NCBI GenBank assembly: GCA_947577075.1
Contig: CANPTW010000002.1
Coordinates: forward strand, 1 to 64,000
Origin: an uncultured Oscillibacter sp.
GTDB lineage: Bacteria; Bacillota; Clostridia; Oscillospirales; Oscillospiraceae
Reading direction: 5' to 3'
DNA: 64,000 nt
Each line of letters opens with the position of its first letter. Within the stretch, counting starts at the first letter, position 1. Below are positions 31,025 to 39,824 of this stretch, one piece after another. Below the pieces are notes generated by a model. That model was not told where the DNA came from. It ran no database searches and worked only from the letters and a program-made list of their open reading frames with translations. The translations under genes and the position numbers were made by a program.

Positions 31025-32804
31025 TCTGCTCACCTCCGAATAATGCGTGGAGTTTCTCCATCAGGCTGTGCTCATGTGCCTTGATACGCTTGGCGATTTC
31101 ATCAGCGGATTCCATCTCCAGATACTCGTAAAAAGTCTTGGTAAACGGAATTTCATAGCCGACTTTTGTCTTAGACTTGTCGATCCACGCACCGGGACGG
31201 TAAGGAAGCACCTCCCGCTCGAAGTAATCGTCCATATCCTCATCCAGCGGAACAGTCTCGGTGTCTCTCTTAGAGGTGTCAGCGGTCGGTTTGCCTTTCT
31301 TGAGAACAGGCTCCCCATCATCACCGAGGACAGGGCTTTCTACCGTGATTTTGTTGTAGCCGAGCGCGATGGATTCCATGCGCTTGCTCTTTACCACGAT
31401 GGTCTTTCCATCGCCGATTTTCTTTTCATAGGTCTTGCTGTCGTAATCGCCGTAAGCTTGGATGATGAGATTGCGGCAAGCCTCTGTGATATCGACACGC
31501 TTGTTGCCGATAGGCTTTCTGCGCTGCTCATAGCATCCGCTGGCGTCAATCAGCAAAACGTGTTCACGATGGGACACAGGCTTATCCTTCGTAATGATCC
31601 ATACATAAGTGGAAATGCCCGTGTTATAAAAGCTGTCATTCGGCAACTGAACAATGGCATCCAGCCAGTCGTTTTCTATAATGTATCTTCTGATTTCGCT
31701 CTGACCGCTTCCGGCATCTCCCGTGAAGAGAGAGGAACCGTTCTGAATAATCGCCATGCGACCGGTATCTTTCAGCTTTGCAATACCGTTCAGCATAAAG
31801 AGCATCTGACCGTCAGATTTTGTCGGAAGCCCAACACCGAATCTTCCCGCATCGCCCTTCTTGTGTTCCTTTTCCACGTCCGCAGCCTCGCGCTTCCAGT
31901 CGATGCCGAAAGGCGGATTGGAGATGCAGTAGTCGAAGGTGTATCCCGTGAATTTATCGTCATTCAGAGTATTGCCAAACTGCATATTTTCAGGATCGCC
32001 GCCACGAATAAGCATATCTGCTTTGGCAATGCCAAAAGTGAATGGATTGATTTCCTGACCATAGCAAATGATTTCGGCTTCTGCATCCAGTGCCTTAATC
32101 CGTTCCTCCATGCAGGTAAGCATCTGGCTTGTACCCATGGTCATGTCATATACGGTCTTGGCAGGAGATTCCGGGTCTGAGAAGTCGGCCTCCATCGTCA
32201 GCATATCGCACATTAGATAAATGATGTCGCGGCTGGTGAAGTGGGTTCCGGCTTCCTCATCATAGCTTTCAGAAAATTTCCTAACGAGCTCCTCAAAAAC
32301 ATAGCCCATATCAACGGCAGAAATTTTATCCGGACTCATGTCAGCGTTTTCTGCGCAGAAGTCACTGATAACCTGATAAAGTACTCCGGCATCGTTCATG
32401 CGGTCAATCTGGTTGAAGAAGCCCATGTTCGCCAGAATGTCTATGACGTTATCTGAAAAGCCGTTGATAAAGGCCTCAAAGTTTGCTTTGATATTTTCCG
32501 GGTCTGTTCTTAGCCGCTCGAAGGTGAAGGGGCTTGTATTGTAGAAGCGGTAGCCGCCGGCGGCAGCACGGAGAAAGCCTTCTTTGACCGCTAAGTGCTT
32601 GATTTTCTCATGGGTTTCCAGAACCTTGTCATGGGTCGGGAGCAAGCAGTCATGGAAACGCTTGATCACAGCCATTGGCAGGATGACCAATCCATATTCG
32701 TGGGGCTTATATGCTCCGAAGAGAGAATTAGCAACATTCCAGATCAGATTCGCTTTTTCCTGAATATTGACACCGACTGCCTTGATTTTATCATTAGAGC
32801 CCAT
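31017..32804 (-). CDS. hsdM: Type I DNA methyltransferase subunit M
   Basis: N6-MTase motif SNPPFGIDWKRE, HFTSRDIIYLM; coupled to hsdS. Confidence 0.94.
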   Translation of the reverse strand: MGSNDKIKAVGVNIQEKANLIWNVANSLFGAYKPHEYGLVILPMAVIKRFHDCLLPTHDKVLETHEKIKHLAVKEGFLRAAAGGYRFYNTSPFTFERLRTDPENIKANFEAFINGFSDNVIDILANMGFFNQIDRMNDAGVLYQVISDFCAENADMSPDKISAVDMGYVFEELVRKFSESYDEEAGTHFTSRDIIYLMCDMLTMEADFSDPESPAKTVYDMTMGTSQMLTCMEERIKALDAEAEIICYGQEINPFTFGIAKADMLIRGGDPENMQFGNTLNDDKFTGYTFDYCISNPPFGIDWKREAADVEKEHKKGDAGRFGVGLPTKSDGQMLFMLNGIAKLKDTGRMAIIQNGSSLFTGDAGSGQSEIRRYIIENDWLDAIVQLPNDSFYNTGISTYVWIITKDKPVSHREHVLLIDASGCYEQRRKPIGNKRVDITEACRNLIIQAYGDYDSKTYEKKIGDGKTIVVKSKRMESIALGYNKITVESPVLGDDGEPVLKKGKPTADTSKRDTETVPLDEDMDDYFEREVLPYRPGAWIDKSKTKVGYEIPFTKTFYEYLEMESADEIAKRIKAHEHSLMEKLHALFGGEQNE

Positions 32805-34137
32805 ATTCTCTTGCCTCCTTGATGTTTGTGGTTATTTCGTTCATATTCTGTGTCAATCTGGTAGTATGGATGCCAAGCCGGTATCTTTCTCCGCCTTCTT
32901 CAATGGTATCGTGGCCGATGGTCAGAAAACACCGCGCTCTTAACACATCGAATATGCAGTGTGGCATTGCTTTGAACGCCTCGCAGACTGCCTGCAAAGC
33001 TGTCGGATAGAAGTCCGGCGGCTTTTCTTCTGTTTCTATATAATCGCCGATTTCCTGATCAAACAAGTCTATAACATCGATAAGGGTTTGGAATTCCGGG
33101 AGGTCACCCGGCAATTCGTGAGCCCATTTACTCAGAGCTTCGTATGTCCATTCGCCGGACATCAGTTCCATAAGTACCTGGTGTTTATCATACGCTGACT
33201 TCAATCGTGGGCGGCTCTCCATACCACTGTCAATTTGTTTGCGTTCATAATTGCTTCGGAGATGCTTGTTTGGAATCGTCAGGACAGCATCTTTAAACTT
33301 TACAGGGAACCGCTTCCCGTCCTCGTGGATGATTTCAAGCATAGCATCTCGCGCATAGCGAAGAATGCATTCGTCTGTCACGACAAGTTTTGCGCTCGGA
33401 AAAGCGACTGCCGCTGCGCTGCGGATGCTATCAACAGGATCAAGATAAACGGTGTCTACCATATTGGCATTCAATGTTCTGAGAAAGGTAAGTACCGTTT
33501 CTTCGGAAGAATCCTCAAGGATGTCGATGCAGTAAACGCCGTCATCCCGCAGGGCGAAAATGATGGGGTGCGCCTCGCGAAAAAATACGGTTTCCATTAT
33601 ACCCAGCTTTTTTGGCGTGCTGACGGGTAGCAACAGAGATTCACGGTATTCAATCCTTCTGCGCATGATTGGACCGATGGATGCGGTCGATGCCGGGACT
33701 CCGAAATGATCGCATACCTTCTTATAGGAAAAGCGGAAGGTACCGTCAGCCAGAGCATCCGACAACCGGTTGGTATAGCGACAGCCCTTATCTCCAAATT
33801 CTATTGGTTCTGGGAAAACGCTGCTATTGCATCCATCGCAACGCAGGTATCGCTGATAGAGGGTCAGGTCGAATACCTTAAACTTCTGTGCCTCGCTTTC
33901 GTCAGTGGAAACCTCGTCCCATAGGATATCTTTGAATGTCCGCTTTATAACCTTGGAACATCTTGTCTTAGTAGAGCCGCAGGCCGGACACGGTAGTTTG
34001 TCGTCCGAAAAGTAACGCTCGTGGACGGTATAGTAGTGACTGACGGTACTGGTCTTCAGTGCAAGTAAGTCAGCAATGCCGAGAGCTTCGGTCATAGGCT
34101 TGGACACATCATTTTCTTTATATCTCTTCTTGCCCAA
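32794..34137 (-). CDS. ISL3-family transposase-like protein, first gene of type I RM operon
   Basis: CPACGS...CDGC zinc ribbon, FGVPASTAS HTH, IDILEDSSEETVLTFLRTL...VYLDPVDSIRSAAAVAFPSAKLVVTDE resembling DDE_Tnp_ISL3; TTG start at 34137 after AGGAGG. Confidence 0.6.
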   Translation of the reverse strand: MGKKRYKENDVSKPMTEALGIADLLALKTSTVSHYYTVHERYFSDDKLPCPACGSTKTRCSKVIKRTFKDILWDEVSTDESEAQKFKVFDLTLYQRYLRCDGCNSSVFPEPIEFGDKGCRYTNRLSDALADGTFRFSYKKVCDHFGVPASTASIGPIMRRRIEYRESLLLPVSTPKKLGIMETVFFREAHPIIFALRDDGVYCIDILEDSSEETVLTFLRTLNANMVDTVYLDPVDSIRSAAAVAFPSAKLVVTDECILRYARDAMLEIIHEDGKRFPVKFKDAVLTIPNKHLRSNYERKQIDSGMESRPRLKSAYDKHQVLMELMSGEWTYEALSKWAHELPGDLPEFQTLIDVIDLFDQEIGDYIETEEKPPDFYPTALQAVCEAFKAMPHCIFDVLRARCFLTIGHDTIEEGGERYRLGIHTTRLTQNMNEITTNIKEAREYGL

Positions 34138-34171
34138 GGGCGCACTCCTCCTATTCTTGAAACTATATCCT

Positions 34172-34200
34172 ATTATACCACCATAAAACGAACAAATCAA
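34172..34200 (-). promoter_or_regulatory. Sigma-70-type promoter of the ISL3-like/hsdMSR operon
   Basis: Minus strand TTGATT-N17-TATAAT. Confidence 0.7.
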
Positions 34201-34235
34201 CTTTTTATTTTAATTTTGCCACCATAAAATAAACA
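34178..34235. repeat. Two direct repeats CCACCATAAAA(C/T)(G/A)AACA, 41 bp start to start
   Basis: 34178-34194 and 34219-34235, 15/17 identical, within divergent promoter region. Confidence 0.7.
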
Positions 34236-34314
34236 CTACGATTTTAGTAAAGATATACACTTTGCTATAATGAGAGCATAAGAAAGGGCCTCTGGCCGGA
34301 AAGGAGGAATCGCT

Positions 34315-34536
34315 ATAGAAAGAGGGTTTAAAGAAATCAGAAACAGCGACAACCGGCTGCTTTGCATGGCAAACGCCAGCACAGGCGAAGTTGAAATGCA
34401 GGGACCGCACCACTCTTCCTACATCTTCAGTATCCCCATCGGCGGCACGTTTACAGTCGTGCGGGACAATCTCAAGTCGCTGGTAACAAGAACCGCCACA
34501 GCGTTTACCGTAGCAGACTACGCACTCGCCGCCTGA
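34315..34536 (+). CDS. Small conserved-looking ORF, 73 aa, apparent ATA start after strong SD (not in ORF track)
   Basis: AAGGAGGAATCGCT-ATA; IERGFKEIRNSDNRLLCMANASTGEVEMQGPHHSSYIFSIPIGGTFTVVRDNLKSLVTRTATAFTVADYALAA. Confidence 0.5.
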   Translation: MERGFKEIRNSDNRLLCMANASTGEVEMQGPHHSSYIFSIPIGGTFTVVRDNLKSLVTRTATAFTVADYALAA

Positions 34537-34579
34537 TGCGGCAAAAGAAACCAAATAGTCGAATCCGCAGAGCTGCTTG

Positions 34580-34633
34580 ACGGCCTGGATTTAGTTCAAC
34601 CCCCACCACGGATGAACTATCTCCAAGCCGTCT
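34580..34633 (+). other. Predicted imperfect long hairpin in leader of the sigma-like gene
   Basis: GACGGC.TGGA...AGTTCA / TGAACT...TCCA.GCCGTC. Confidence 0.45.
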
Positions 34634-34698
34634 TTCTTTGCCTCTACGGATAAGAACGGCTCCTGCAGATTCCAGCGAATCTGAAAGGAGTCATTCTT

Positions 34699-35097
34699 AT
34701 GATAATCAAGTATAAGTTTGCCACCGGCGAGGTCACGGAAGTTGATGTCTCAGATGAGATTGGTGCCGTGATCACTGCCAGCCGCAAGGCTGAACACGCT
34801 CTGGAGGAGCGCAACCGCTACCACTGCTATTCTCTTGATGCCATCGACTACGAGGGCCTTGAGTACGGTGAGTGTGATGAATATCCCATTGAGGACGATT
34901 CTGCAGAACGGGCGGAACGGGTGCGAGAGGCATTCTCCCATCTCACCGAAGTCCAGCAACGCCGCCTGCGTTTGTATGCAAACGGTAAGACTCTGCGGGA
35001 GATTGTCGCGCTGGAGAACGCTAGTTTCCAGTCTGTAGCCGAGTCCATCGAAGCCGCCAGGAAAAAGTTTTTGAAAAATTACTGTCCAACACCCTGA
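34699..35097 (+). CDS. Sigma-70 region-4-like HTH protein, phage/element regulator
   Basis: FSHLTEVQQRRLRLYANGKTLREIVALENASFQSVAESIEAARKKF. Confidence 0.65.
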   Translation: MIIKYKFATGEVTEVDVSDEIGAVITASRKAEHALEERNRYHCYSLDAIDYEGLEYGECDEYPIEDDSAERAERVREAFSHLTEVQQRRLRLYANGKTLREIVALENASFQSVAESIEAARKKFLKNYCPTP

Positions 35098-35172
35098 CAA
35101 AGCCCTCTCCTTTTCTGGGTACACCGAAAGGCAACACAAAACAAATCGCCTTTCGGAAAGGACAACCAAAGA

Positions 35173-35373
35173 ATGAAACACAATCTCAACATCAGTGTTT
35201 CCAAGAAACCGCCGGACAGCGGCATCGTGCAGTGCCGGAACGTGTCCCTGCGGGAGAAACTGCTCACCCGGCTGCTGGGTCGGCGGGAGAAGGTGATGAT
35301 CCTGGTTCCCGGCAGCAGCGTGGAGTCGGTGTGCATCACCGAGGTGCCGGAGGGAGGTGCGGCCTGTGAGTAG
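35173..35373 (+). CDS. Small phage hypothetical protein
   Basis: 66 aa ORF in phage early operon. Confidence 0.5.
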   Translation: MKHNLNISVSKKPPDSGIVQCRNVSLREKLLTRLLGRREKVMILVPGSSVESVCITEVPEGGAACE

Positions 35374-35707
35374 GATCAAGCCGCTCCTGGATGTGATTGA
35401 GGACATCCGCTCCCTGGCGGACAGTCTCCAGGCCGTGGCCACCGCCCTAGGCCAGAGTGACCCGGAGGGTGCCACCGCTTTTGATCCGGCTCTGGCAACG
35501 CCTCCCCCGGCACCCGCCGACCCGCCGCCCAAGGCCATCACGCTGGGGGAGGTTCGGGCGGTGCTGGCGGAGAAAAGCCACGATGGGTACACCGACCAGG
35601 TGCGGGGCCTGCTTCAGAAATACGGGGCCGAGAAACTAAGCGGCGTGGACCCCGCCCACTACGCCGCGCTGCTGAAGGATGCGGAGGTGCTGGGCCATGC
35701 CACCTAA
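35366..35707 (+). CDS. Phage hypothetical protein
   Basis: ITLGEVRAVLAEKSHDGYTDQVRGLLQKYGAEKLSGVDPAHYAALL; overlaps neighbours. Confidence 0.55.
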   Translation: MSRIKPLLDVIEDIRSLADSLQAVATALGQSDPEGATAFDPALATPPPAPADPPPKAITLGEVRAVLAEKSHDGYTDQVRGLLQKYGAEKLSGVDPAHYAALLKDAEVLGHAT

Positions 35708-36839
35708 CGCACACGCCATCCTCTCCGCCTCCAGCTCCCACCGCTGGATGAACTGCACGCCCTCTGCCCGTCTGGAGCGTGAGTTCGCCGACCGGGAGAC
35801 CGAGGCCGCTGCGGAAGGCACCGCCGCCCACGCCCTGTGCGAACACAAGCTCCGCCGCGCTCTGAAGATGCGCTCCCGCAAACCGGTGTCCAAGTACGAC
35901 TGCGACGAGATGGACGGATACACGGACGGCTATGTGGAGTTTGTGCTGGAGCAGCTTGCCCAAGCCAAGCTGGAGTGCGCCGACCCGCTGATCCTCATCG
36001 AACAGCGGCTGGACTTCTCCTGCTGGGTCCCGGAGGGCTTCGGCTCCGGGGACTGCCTCATCGTGGCGGACAAGCTGCTCCACATCATTGACTTCAAGTA
36101 TGGGCAGGGCGTTCTGGTAGAGGCCGAGGGCAATCCCCAGATGATGCTGTACGCCTTGGGCGCGCTCCGGCTGTTCGATTCCCTCTACGACATCACCGAG
36201 GTGAGCATGAGCATCTACCAGCCCCGCCGGGAGAATGTGTCCACCTGGACGATCTCGGTGGAAGAGCTGAACGCCTGGGCGGAGAACACACTCAAGCCCA
36301 AGGCGGTACTGGCTCACAGCGGCGAGGGGGACTATCTCCCCGGCCCCTGGTGCCAGTTCTGCAAAGCGGCGGTGAAGTGTCGCGCCCGCGCCGAGGAGAA
36401 GCTCCAGCTTGCCCGGTTCGAGTTCGCCCCGCCGCCGCTCCTCTCGGATGAGGAGATCGAGGACATCCTCGCCAAGCTGGATGACCTCACCAAGTGGGCC
36501 AGCGAGATACAAGCATACGCTCAGGATGCCGCTGTCAACCACGGGAAGGTGTGGCGGGGCTTCAAGCTGGTGGCCACTCGGACCAATCGCCGCTACACAG
36601 ACGAGGAGGCGGTGATCCAGGCCGCGAAGGAGGCCGGATACACCGACATCTTCAAAAAGAGCCTCATCACCATCACAGAGATGGAGCGGCTCATGGACAA
36701 GAAGAGCTTTGCCGCCATTCTCGGCTCCCTGGTGGAGAAGCCCCAGGGCCGACCTACCCTCGTTCCCGATTCCGACAAACGCCCCGCCCTGACCAATACC
36801 GGCGCGGGCGATGATTTCACCGAATTTAAGGAGGACTAA
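35697..36839 (+). CDS. DUF2800 protein (Cas4/RecB-like nuclease fold)
   Basis: AHAILSASSSHRWMNCTPSARLE; HIIDFKYGQGVLVEAEGNPQMMLYALGAL; WCQFCKAAVKCRARAEE. Confidence 0.8.
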   Translation: MPPNAHAILSASSSHRWMNCTPSARLEREFADRETEAAAEGTAAHALCEHKLRRALKMRSRKPVSKYDCDEMDGYTDGYVEFVLEQLAQAKLECADPLILIEQRLDFSCWVPEGFGSGDCLIVADKLLHIIDFKYGQGVLVEAEGNPQMMLYALGALRLFDSLYDITEVSMSIYQPRRENVSTWTISVEELNAWAENTLKPKAVLAHSGEGDYLPGPWCQFCKAAVKCRARAEEKLQLARFEFAPPPLLSDEEIEDILAKLDDLTKWASEIQAYAQDAAVNHGKVWRGFKLVATRTNRRYTDEEAVIQAAKEAGYTDIFKKSLITITEMERLMDKKSFAAILGSLVEKPQGRPTLVPDSDKRPALTNTGAGDDFTEFKED

Positions 36840-36842
36840 TCC

Positions 36843-37391
36843 ATGCCCACTCAGAAATCCAACACCAAGGTGGTCACCGGCATCGTCCGGCTGTCCTATG
36901 CCAACGTCTGGGAGCCTGCCTCCATCAACGGCAGCAACCCCAAATACGGTGTGTCCCTCATCATTCCAAAGAGCGACACCAAGACCGTCGCCGCCATCAA
37001 CGCCGCCGTGGATGCCGCCATCAAAGAGGGCATGGCGAAGTTCGGCGGGAAGGTGCCGCCCAAGGGCGCTCTGAAGCTGCCCCTCCGGGACGGCGATGCC
37101 GAGCGGGATGACGAGGCGTACAAGGGGGCCTACTTCGTCAACGCCAACAGCACCACCGCGCCCCAGATCGTGGACAAGGCTGTCCAGCCCATCCTCGACC
37201 GGGCCGAGGTCTACTCCGGCTGCTATGCCCGCGTGTCCATCAACTTCTACGCCTTCAACACCAACGGCAACAAGGGTATCGCCTGCGGCCTGGGCAACAT
37301 CCAGAAGGTCCGGGACGGGGAGCCGCTCAGTGGCCGCACCTCCGCCGCTGATGATTTCGCCACCGAGCTGGACGATGATTTTCTCTCCTGA
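36843..37391 (+). CDS. DUF2815 protein (phage ssDNA-binding-like)
   Basis: VVTGIVRLSYANVWEP...GCYARVSINFYAFNTNGNKGIACGLGNIQKV. Confidence 0.78.
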   Translation: MPTQKSNTKVVTGIVRLSYANVWEPASINGSNPKYGVSLIIPKSDTKTVAAINAAVDAAIKEGMAKFGGKVPPKGALKLPLRDGDAERDDEAYKGAYFVNANSTTAPQIVDKAVQPILDRAEVYSGCYARVSINFYAFNTNGNKGIACGLGNIQKVRDGEPLSGRTSAADDFATELDDDFLS

Positions 37392-37454
37392 GACTATGTG
37401 CGCCGGGTGGCGGGGCTTCGGCTCCGCTGCCCTTTGGCGCGGGAAGGAGGCATC

Positions 37455-39389
37455 ATGAAGCACTTATCTATCGATCTGGAATCGTTCAGCAGCTATGACC
37501 TGAAAAAGTGCGGCGTGTATAAGTACGCATCCGCACCAGATTTTGAAATCCTGCTGTTCGGCTACTCGGTGGACAGTGGGCCTGTCCAGGTGGTGGACTT
37601 CACCGCCGAGGAGCAGCTCCCCAACCAGGTGCTGTCGGCCCTCACCGACCCTGCCGTGACCAAGTGGGCCTTCAATGCCTAATTCGAGCGTGTGTGCCTG
37701 TCACGCTGGCTGGGGATGCCCGTGGGCGAATACCTCGACCCGTCCTCCTGGCGCTGTACGATGGTGTGGGCGGCGACTTTGGGCCTCCCCCTTTCGCTGG
37801 AAGGTGTGGGAGCCGTTCTTGGTTTGGAAAAGCAAAAGCTGAAAGAAGGCAAAGACCTCATCCGCTACTTCTGCACCCCCGCCAAGAGCCGGGATGGTGG
37901 GCAGTTCCGCCGCCGCCCGGAGGATGCCCCAGAAAAGTGGGAGCGGTTCAAAGCCTATAACATCCGAGATGTGGAAACGGAAATGGCTATCCAGCAGAAG
38001 CTGTCCCGGTTCCCGGTGCCGGAGGACGTCTGGGACGAGTACCATCTCGACCAGGAAATCAACGACCGGGGCATTGGTGTGGATATGGAGCTGGTGCGTC
38101 AGGCCGTTGCCATGGATGCCCACTCCAGAGAAAAGCTGACCGCCCAGATGCGGCAGCTGACCGATTTGGGAAATCCCAACTCCGTCCAGCAGATGAAGCA
38201 GTGGCTGGTGGACAACGGGCTGGAACTGGACAGCCTTGGTAAAAAGGAGGTCGCCGCTCTGCTGAAAACCGCTCCCGCTCCGCTCTCGGAGGTGCTGCTC
38301 CTGCGGCAGCAGTTGGCGAAATCCAGTGTGAAGAAATACACCGCAATGTCAACGGCGGTCTGCCCGGATGGACGGGCCAGAGGGATGTTTCAGTTTTACG
38401 GTGCCGCTCGGACAGGTCGGGCTGCTGGAAGAATTATTCAATTACAAAATCTGCCTCAGAACCACATCCCCGATCTGGCACAGGCCCGCTCGCTAGTGCG
38501 CTCCGGTAATTCCGAGGCGGTGGAACTGCTCTATGAGGATGTGCCGGACACCTTGTTCCAGCTTATCCGCACCGCCTTTGTGCCGCAGGACGGCAGGAAG
38601 TTCATCGTGTCCGACTTCTCCGCAATCGAGGCCAGAGTTATTGCCTGGTTCGCCGGGGAACAGTGGCGGCAGGAGGTGTTCGCCAAGGGCGGCGACATCT
38701 ACTGCGCATCGGCCTCCCAGATGTTCCATATGCCGGTGGAAAAGCACGGAGTCAACGGCCACCTGCGGCAGAAGGGCAAGATCGCGGAGTTGGCCCTGGG
38801 CTACGGCGGATCGGTCGGCGCTCTGAAATCAATGGGCGCACTGGAAATGGGTGTGCCGGAGGAGGAACTGAAACCGCTGGTGGACGCATGGCGCACTGCC
38901 AATCCCCGCATCGTCCAGTTCTGGTGGGATGTGGACCGGGAGGTCAAGCGGTGCGTGAAGGAGCGGTGCGCCACAGAGACACACGGCCTCCGCTTTGCCT
39001 ACCAGAGCGGATTCCTGTTCATCACCCTCCCCTCTGGCAAACGGCTGGCCTATGTGAAGCCGAAAATCGGCGAGAATCGTTTCGGCGGCGAGTCAGTCAC
39101 CTACGAGGGCGTGGGTGGTACGAAAAAGTGGGAGCAGCTGGAAAGCTATGGCCCCAAATTTGTGGAAAACATTGTCCAGGCCACCGCCAGGGACATCCTC
39201 ATGCACGCTATGCAGACGCTGCGGAACTGCTCCATCGTGGCCCATGTCCATGACGAGCTTATCATCGAGTGCGACCGCCGGGTTTCCCTCACCGCCGTGT
39301 GTGAGCAGATGGGCCGGACGCCGCCCTGGGCCAAGGGCCTGCTACTCCGGGCGGACGGCTACGAGTACGACTTCTACAAGAAAGACTGA
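37455..39389 (+). pseudogene. Phage-type DNA polymerase I interrupted by in-frame TAA at 37680-37682
   Basis: MKHLSIDLESFSSYDLKKCGVYKYA...KWAFNA*FERVCLSRWLG; family A motif SDFSAIEARVIAWFAGEQW. Confidence 0.85.
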
Positions 39390-39398
39390 GGTTTGACT

Positions 39399-39824
39399 AT
39401 GAGTGTAAATAAACGAAATTCCGAGGGCTACTATGATCCCACCGCATACGAGGCCCTCGTCAAGATTGAGCAGGAGGCGAAGCAGGCTCACGCCTTCCGC
39501 CCCATGGTGTACATCTGCTCCCCGCTCTCCGGCAACATCGCCGCCAACCAGCGCAGTGCCCGCCGCTACTGCCGGTTTGCCGTGGAGGGCGGATATATCC
39601 CCCTGGCCCCGCACCTCTACTTCCCGCAGTTCATGGATGACGGCAGCGGGGCCGAGCGGGACCTCGCCCTGTTTATGGACCTCGTTCTGCTCTCGAAATG
39701 CGCCGAGTTGTGGGTGTTCGGTGAGACCATCTCCAGTGGCATGAGCATCGAGATCGAAAAGGCCAGACGCAAAAATCAGACCATCCGCTGGTTCACCGTC
39801 AACTGTAAGGAGGTTGCCCCATGA
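39399..39824 (+). CDS. DUF4406/DUF7768-like (nucleoside deoxyribosyltransferase-like) phage protein
   Basis: MVYICSPLSGNIAANQRSARRYCRFAVEGGYIPLAPHLYFPQFMDD. Confidence 0.65.
   Translation: MSVNKRNSEGYYDPTAYEALVKIEQEAKQAHAFRPMVYICSPLSGNIAANQRSARRYCRFAVEGGYIPLAPHLYFPQFMDDGSGAERDLALFMDLVLLSKCAELWVFGETISSGMSIEIEKARRKNQTIRWFTVNCKEVAP

Noticed and set aside
35538-37463. 641-aa minus-strand ORF
   Set aside because: Antisense to DUF2800/DUF2815 phage genes
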